From Cycas panzhihuaensis (lineage: Eukaryota; Cycadophyta): DNA of 64,000 bases. The stretch is taken from contig CM041465.1 of assembly GCA_023213395.1 (NCBI GenBank), positions 137,337,741 to 137,401,740 of the forward strand. The letters run 5' to 3'. Position 1 is the stretch's first letter, and the number at the start of each line of letters is the position of its first letter. Both the position numbers and the translations under genes were made by a program. Positions 57,671 to 64,000 of this stretch are shown here, piece after piece. Below the pieces are notes generated by a model. The model was given only the letters and a program-made list of their open reading frames with translations. It did not search any database and was not told the DNA's origin.

Positions 57671-60454
57671 TGGATGCGCATCTACGGGATAATCACCTAG
57701 CTGAGTAGAAATAGCGAGGATGATCGATAACGGTATCGAGGGTGCAGATAGAAACCTACAAGCGAAGCGAGTACCATGCAGGGCGCCCCATGTGCTAGAG
57801 CGCGAGTTCGGGACCTGCGGATGATACCCAACTACCTGAGAGTGGTTCCCCACCTTAAAGAGAAAGGGGGAAAGTGAGAGAAGTAGCCTGGATAGACTTA
57901 GGAAGAAAGTCCTCCCACCCTTGGATGGTCGGAAGGGGAGGAAGAGAATCCCTAAGGGTTTCCCTATGATAGAGGGAAACAAGAGGGAGTAAGGTAGGCG
58001 ATAGCCTATGGTGCGGCTAGGATCTTCTCGGTTATTTGATCGAGCAAATAGAGCCGAGAAGAGGAGAAGGGAGCGGGAGTGGACAACAATCCCAAAATCT
58101 CCCTTAATGATTCGACCAGGAAGGCGAGAGTGATGTGGCATATGCAAGCAAACAAAACCAAATAAAGAAAACAAGCCAAAAGGGGCAAGGATTGGTTTTG
58201 CAAGCTGAAGAAAAGACGAAGGAAAAATCTCCTAAAGTCTTTTCTCAGAGTGAATGTGGTGCGTAATGTGTAAATATATAAATGCGAGTAAAAGATATTA
58301 ATTTCCTTTTCCCTTTTATGTTTGACCTATTTAACTAATGCATAGACCACAACTAAAAGTAAGAAAAGGAAAGTGAGGACAAGAGGAAGAAGTACGACCT
58401 GTGGAGAGTAGCGGACAGAGACCTCGCTCATGCGCCACATACATCCTCTCCAAGCCCATAGATAATGGAGGGGCTTCCTTACCTTCCCCTTGCGAAAGGA
58501 AAAAAAGAAAGGAAACAAAAATGAAAGCAAAGAGCAAACACACAAGAGACCTTACCCAGATCTAAGTGCTTGACACCTTTGTGAGAGCACCGCGGCAACC
58601 TGCACATGCACAAACCTATCCCTTCCAAGAAGGGGCTGCAAGAGACAATCTATATAAGCTTTATGTGAGTACGATATACACTGGCAATTGTAATTTGGCT
58701 ATTATAGAAAGTAGTAATAATGTAGGTAGGACCCAAGTATCACTTGTTGGTAAAACTATCTTGTGGCATCAAAGATTAGGCCATATTAGAGAGAAAAGCC
58801 CCTATAATTTATTCTTCAAAGGTATGGTTGAAGACATCCCTGAAATTTATGGCTTATTATATAACCACTAGTGGTTGGCAGAACTCTTGAGAATGTACTC
58901 TTTGTTAGTAGCAAGTAGATATTAATGCTCATAATTAAAATGTATATGTAGGTCACTTGGGGCTACTAATGGAAATAAAGGCCTAATGCCTCTTCGATGA
59001 GATCCATTTTCTAAATGGCTAATTTGCCTATTTAAGGCCCTATGGATATGAAAGAAGATTAGTTTGTGAATGTGAAATTACTATTGCCCTTTAGTATGAT
59101 CTTTTAATATTTATTTTAGTGTTTATTTATACTCTTTTTCTATGTTCTATTTTCTATTTATATATAAAGACAGACTAAGAGAACTATATTAAGTAGTATC
59201 ATAGCTCAGTTATATAATAAATGGGAACTATAGAATAGGTAAAAATCAAGGAAATTTTTTCCCTCCAATATGATTAAGTACTTTCTTTACACAAGTAGAG
59301 ATTGAGAAAAGATCACCTCAGAGTACTCTCTCTATAGGGATATTGAGGAATAAAATCTGCGGCATTCAAGACTCATAAAGAAAAGGAAATTTTATTTCCC
59401 CTTAGTAATGCTCAACACCTTTTCTTTGAATTTGATTTAGTTCAGTTCAATTTTATTTCAATTACAATACCTGTATTATTAGTCCAAGGGTAGATAACTC
59501 CACTTAGCAGCTATCCTTTTCCCTTTTGATCCTCATTCCTAGGTAGATAACTTTGTGTAGCAACTACTTAAAGTAGTTAGATAGAGACCCTATACTAGCG
59601 GTCTATAAAAATCATAATGATCTTTCATTCTGGCTAAGCATAATGTGAGTTTTCTGCCCTTTACATGAAGGACTAGAGATAACGCTCCTGAATTAAGCCT
59701 TATAAACAAAACTTAGCTATAGAATTGAGCCTCCATGTACCTTTGGGCATAGAGGAGGATCCCTTTAGGTCTTGAATCCTTCTTAATGTAGACAACTTAT
59801 TGGTCACTAAAGTCTTGTAGTGTATTAGTTGGCGATTAGTGCCATGAAGCTACCTGCTCTTACATTCTACATAAAAAAAATATTAATATGCTTATAAGAC
59901 CAAGTACACCTTTTCTAGTGGTTGGTAGGATACCTTGTTACTACTCACATCATGCTTACAATATTCTACTTCTTACTTAAGATCTAAATACAGAGGATAA
60001 TAGACCTTTAATTGATAACTTCACATGCTAAACATAACCATGTAAGTAACAATCTATCAATAACAATTCTAGCTCACAAAGAAAAAATAACTACCAATAG
60101 TTAGATTTATTAAAAGAAAGTAATTTCCTACTCTACTGAGAATTCTAATTTTTAAAATACTTCCTAGATTTGAAAACAACTAACACAAATAGATTTAGTT
60201 TTTTATTACAAAAAATGTCTATAATATGAAAATACCTAGGGTATTATGTCATGCTGATCATTTTTCATTAGGGTAGTTTTAACTTAAAATTTTAGGGTAT
60301 AATGATATATAGGCATCTATGGGACCCATTGCCCAAAAATTTCACTTAAGACCCACCTATCCTACTTTAACGAGCTTCTCATGCTTGTTTTGGTATACTA
60401 GGTAAATCTATTATACTTTTAGGGTCAATAGGCTATAAACACCTTACAACTATA
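57671..60454 (-). repeat. LTR of unit C, which also borders element B
   Basis: 2.78 kb, near-identical to 7551-10359. On the minus strand it starts TATAGTTGTAAGG after the tract TAAGTGGGGGG and ends in CA one base before the primer site of element B. It therefore sits where both the 3' LTR of C and the 5' LTR of B should be. 58876-60454 is AT-rich and non-coding. Confidence 0.7.
58648..58876 (+). pseudogene. Ty1/copia GAG-pre-integrase fragment in LTR C
   Basis: Reads NLYKLYVSTIYTGNCNLAII and ILWHQRLGHIREKSPYNLFF in one open frame (58566-58871), without the 32-bp duplication of unit A. Same insertion point as in A. Confidence 0.8.
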
Positions 60455-60465
60455 CCCCCCACTTA
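60455..60465 (-). promoter_or_regulatory. Polypurine tract of unit C
   Basis: TAAGTGGGGGG on the minus strand, the same as in unit A, about 25-30 bp after the protease stop region. Confidence 0.65.
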
Positions 60466-60487
60466 TCATTCCCTCACTTAACTCCTA

Positions 60488-61555
60488 ACCTCTTTAGTAG
60501 TCCACCCCATGGATGACCACGCTTCGAGAAGACGAGGGGAGAGGAGTAGAAGGAGCAGTGGGACTGTAGCGGTGGACCCACCATTAGATATACCCAAGGG
60601 ATTTTTCAGAAGAGTCAGAAGGGGTCCTCTTGTGAGAAACAATAAGAAGCTCCCTCACTTCATCGCCTGCAGAGGGCAACAAAGTGGAAGATAGAGTGAT
60701 ATGGGGGATTGCATGATTGGTAGGAGTGATGATATGTGATCCAAGAGGAAAGTTGGTCTCCTTAATAGGAGAAAGTTCAAGTCTGGACCTAGAATGAATA
60801 GAGTGCCTCCTACTTGCATTTAGGAGGGATATGGGATGAGGAAGGTCCTCATCCTCGCCATTGGATTCGTCGTCACTAAGCACGGCGAGATACCCATAGC
60901 TCCCTACGCCAATAGAGACGAAATAGATGAGATTTAAGGAAGAAGAGGAGGGACCTTCTCCCAAGCTAGATGAGCCAGGAATATCAATAGAGCAAGCAGA
61001 ACTGTGGGCAAATAGATCCTTGTCACAAGCTGCTTGACAAGGTTGGCGGGTTTGTTTGGTGGGAGGAGGCTCTTGAGAGATAACCTTCATTTACCCTTCA
61101 TGGACGAATTTAAGTCGTCCCCAATGAGAGAAGCACACAACTCCCATTTGGTTGATCCATGGATGTCCCAACAAAAGGTTGTAGTTGATGTCGACGTCGA
61201 GAACTACAATGTCAGTCAGGATTGTTTTGTCCTCGAGGGTGAGTGGAATGGACACTGATCCTAAAGGTGTCATTTTGCTACCATTGTAACCTTGACACTG
61301 CCATGGAACTAGCTCTAGAGCTAATATGCCAAGCTCTTGCATGACGTGTAAGGGCATAACATTGATGGAAGAACCATTGTCCACAATAGTTCTTCGAAGA
61401 GTGCAGTCAGGAGTATCAATAGTTATGGTGAAGGGATAGTGCCATTGGCATTCCCTTTCATCGGTTGGAGGAAGATCCTTGGGGTCGAAGGAGATGGCAG
61501 TTTCGTGGCTTAGAGTAGTGCCTAAAGCGTGAATGGACGTGTCACCCAATCCCAA
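60488..61555 (-). pseudogene. Retropepsin and tail, unit C
   Basis: 154 open codons (61555-61091) carry DPKDLPPTDEREC, TIDTPDCTLRRTIVDNGSS, YNLLLGHPWINQMG and end GRLKFVHEG*, a premature stop. The tail reading resumes at 61090 (KVISQEPPPTKQT). The catalytic D-N-G-S-S motif is intact, unlike in B. Confidence 0.82.
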
Positions 61556-61689
61556 GGCTTCTAAGAGAACTTACACTGTTCAGGACAGCTCCTCAAGACG
61601 TCCATTATGGACATCCCCGCGGCCATAGTGTGAAGCTTGTCGACAACAAAGAAGCACTTCCCCTTCACGGTAGGATGGGGAAGGGCCCT

Positions 61690-63903
61690 TCAAAAGTCGT
61701 AATGACCAAGGCACACAAGAATAGTCTTGGGGAGCGCAGGGACTTCCAGAGGAGGGATTTTTAGAAGGGAATCAATGCGAGGTATGGAAGAAGAGGCGTT
61801 GTTTGCCTCTTTAGCCGCTTGAGACTGGGTTAAGGTGTATAATGGCGTGGTCTCGAGCATCGAAATGACTCTCTTTCCCTTGTCTCGGGATCGAGAGGAT
61901 GAAGGAGTGTGATAATCGGGGGAACCATAAGGAGAGGACAAATCCCTTGTACCCTTCCCTTTGGCTTGCAAAGGGCGAGGCTTTGGGGACCTCCCTCTAT
62001 TTTGGTTACCCTTTTGTTGGTTATTGCAATGACGTTCTCATGTTTAGGGAAAAGATCCTTGTGGATGGGCTGGTCTAGGTTTGGCCTAAATGCCCGTTTG
62101 GGAGAAGAATCACGTTGCGGGGCGGCTCTAGGGTGCTGGGCCCAGCATTGTGAATCTTCGTAGAAATACTCTCCATGGATGGAACACAATTTCTTTTCTA
62201 GGGAGGAATCGAGCTTTCTCATTTGAAAAGATTAGGTGTTACCCTTGAGGGGAGCAGCTTGAGAGGCCTAGTGAACTGGTTTATGAGAGGTGGGGGATGA
62301 AGGGGCTTGGAGTTTAAGCTCTTTCATGGTACATTCGAATGAGCATATAGTGGAGGTGAGAGGATCCAAGGTCTTCTCTATTGGATGGGAAGAAGACCTA
62401 GCAGGCTATTGGACTTTAGTCTCATAGAGTGGTGGAGGTGCCTCACACCGTTGTGAGGGCTTGAGAGGCTTCTTGAGACCCGCTTGGATCTCAATAGCCT
62501 CGAGCACCAAGTGCTTGGCTACGGTGGAGTCACACATTATTGCCCCCATTTTAAGGATTTCAATGTACACTTCTAGGCAAAGGGTGTTGATAAAGAGGTC
62601 TTGCTTCAGCTCCTTAGGTAAGGTTGCCTTGGTGGAGTGAAGCAGGTCATGGAAGCATCTCACAAAGTCACGATTCATCTCATCATGACCTTGTTTAAGA
62701 GATAGAAGGGCTTTCATTTGGCTTTGGAAAGGACGAGCTATATCAAAATAATTGACGAATTCATCCACGAGTTGTTGGAATGAAAAGATAGAATGTGCTG
62801 GCAGGTGATAGAACCACTTAAGGGCATTGCCTTGAAGAGATTGTGGGAAGAGTTTCATAAGGATATGGTCATAAGCCCAATAATCGATACATGCCATAGA
62901 AACGCTCTGGACCCGCTCCGTTGGGTCTTGCGATGAGGTTCCATCAAATTTGGGAACCTTGAGAGGGTGAGGTGGTAAGTTGGTCCTTAGCACCTCAATA
63001 AATAGGGGTGTCGATCTATAGTCCATAAAGGGGCGTGCCCTTGACTGGACCATAGGATCGATGAGAGATGGAAGACGAGGTAGACAAGGTTGCCCAAATC
63101 CTCCTTGGGGAATTTGATTCGAAAGGGGATATTGGTCTCCTCCGGTTTGATGAGAAGACACTAGTCCCACATTCGAAGGAATATACATAGGAGCAGATGG
63201 GGGTGAAGGACCCATCCCTCCTTGAGGAAATACCCCTTGTTGGAAAGGAGCCTGAGAGAAGGCACCTTGGGAGAGAACTTTCCCTCCTTGCAAAGGTGCA
63301 ACATGAGGTGTGACATGGGAGGATGGAAAAGAGGGGTGTAGAATTGGGGTTTTGCCTATATGGGCCGCCCGTGGGTGGTGTGACCCTATATGGGTGCAAA
63401 GGGTCCATCCCATAAGCTGAAAGGGAGCTTTCCTTGCTGTGCTCCTACGGTTGAGAGATGTAACCTAAGGGCACGTAAAGGGAGGGATCCCTAGGTTGAA
63501 CTTGGGAGTGTGTGGGGACGGCCCCCACATGGCTAGAAGTAGGGGTGCATGCAGGTCCCTTAGATCCAATAGGTGGCGGATATACTATAGTCGGTAGAGG
63601 TGTAGTCATTTGACTAGAAGGGGGCATGCTCAACCCAAGTTAGGAAGAGGATATGCCTTGGGTGGTCCTCAAGGGCCATGCACTATGAGGAGAGGAAGAT
63701 GAGGCAAAAGATAAACCCATCGTAGGTAGAGGAGTTAAACGGGATGGACGAGGTAAGGTAGATGTAGAGGAAGGAGGCGCAACGCTTCGCAAGATGCTCT
63801 CAAACCACTTGGGATGTGGTTGGAGGCGAGGACCAACCACATAGTGTATATAATCACATCCATTCAATGGGATGGATGTGAGAACCAAGTTAGTGAATTC
63901 CAA
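61690..63903 (-). pseudogene. Gag of unit C (best-preserved copy)
   Basis: The central 335 codons are open (63413-62406). They cover the Pro/Gln-rich segment (PFQQGVFPQGGMGPSPP) and the full Gag core (TERVQSVSMACIDYWAYDHI, FVNYFDIARPF, MNRDFVRCFHDLLHSTKA, LPKELKQDLF). The zinc remnant CSIHGEYFYEDSQC is at about 62195, with Tyr for the second His. The N-terminal piece (63903-63640) begins MEFTNLVLTSIP, the same foreign start as in A. Stops lie at about 63414-63445, 62405 and 62220. This is the best template for judging the family, but it is still broken. Confidence 0.83.
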
Positions 63904-64000
63904 CGGTTCCTAATGCATCTTGTTGACCCGGAATCGAATGGACCTTATATGATGTAATTTTAACTATTGTCTAATGAAATAAAAAGGGTTATGTGAACAA

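Larger units (their letters stand above)
50262..57671 (-). mobile_element. Element B: internally deleted Tat/Ogre-like Ty3/gypsy element
   Basis: On the minus strand: LTR end (57671), primer site (57669-57651), gag (57503-55182), protease (54870-54463), linker fused to the integrase tail (54462-53410), a single post-pol repeat unit (53405-53330), an antisense ORF on the plus strand (51286-52790) and a 3' LTR (51250 to the truncated 50262). RT, RNase H and most of integrase are deleted. It matches E1 over the whole 3' half. Confidence 0.8.
57671..64000 (-). mobile_element. Unit C: second copy of the gag-protease-only element
   Basis: Direct copy of unit A at an offset of about 50.1 kb, cut by the window end. 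It shares the LTR, the copia insert, the polypurine tract, protease, gag and the foreign join upstream of gag. Differences from A: the single 32-bp block, a different LTR terminus (GCGCATCCA), CAA instead of TAA in gag, and scattered substitutions. Confidence 0.8.

Overview
This window looks like intergenic DNA of a large, repeat-rich land-plant genome, most likely a seed plant. It is dominated by decayed LTR retrotransposons of both superfamilies. It also holds a miniature LTR element (TRIM) and one truncated leucine-rich-repeat receptor-like protein pseudogene. I found no complete host gene, tRNA, rRNA or CRISPR array. Plant origin is inferred from the Tat/Ogre-type elements, the tRNA-iMet-type primer sites, the TRIM and the LRR pseudogene. 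The species cannot be named from sequence alone.

Layout. (1) 1-7550, plus strand: the 3' end of a Tat/Ogre-like Ty3/gypsy element, called E1. It has an integrase C-terminus, a ~80-bp tandem array, a long antisense ORF, and a long GC/CpG-rich LTR-like region that holds an RNase H domain. (2) 7551-13920, minus strand: unit A, a gag-protease-only element. Its 2.8-kb LTR carries a Ty1/copia fragment. (3) 14440-26900: nested and adjacent decayed elements. These are the 5' end of a minus-strand element, a plus-strand chromovirus-like gypsy pol (15675-18345), a plus-strand copia element (18840-23456) interrupted by a TRIM (19866-20649), a second 5' end of the minus-strand family, and a second gypsy pol. 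(4) 26900-38850: AT-rich DNA with short tandem duplications and almost nothing recognisable. (5) 38850-43650: LTR/primer-site pairs and shuffled direct repeats with a serine/lysine-rich ORF. (6) 44390-47290: LRR-receptor pseudogene with a duplicated AT-rich upstream region. (7) 47300-50260: minus-strand copia element. (8) 50262-57671: element B, minus strand, same lineage as E1 but with RT, RNase H and most of integrase deleted, fusing protease to the integrase tail. (9) 57671-64000: unit C, a near-identical direct copy of unit A. Its LTR abuts the primer-binding site of element B.

How the parts fit. E1, A, B and C belong to one related non-autonomous complex. They share Gag/protease sequence (A, B, C), LTR segments (E1 with A/C; E1 with B), the integrase tail (E1, B) and the antisense ORF (E1, B). 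None encodes a reverse transcriptase within the window, so any mobility would need enzymes supplied from elsewhere. The strongest leads are the antisense ORF with a plant-mobile-domain-like motif, paired LTR hairpins with a compensatory change, the LTR-embedded RNase H, and the tandem C-LTR-B architecture.
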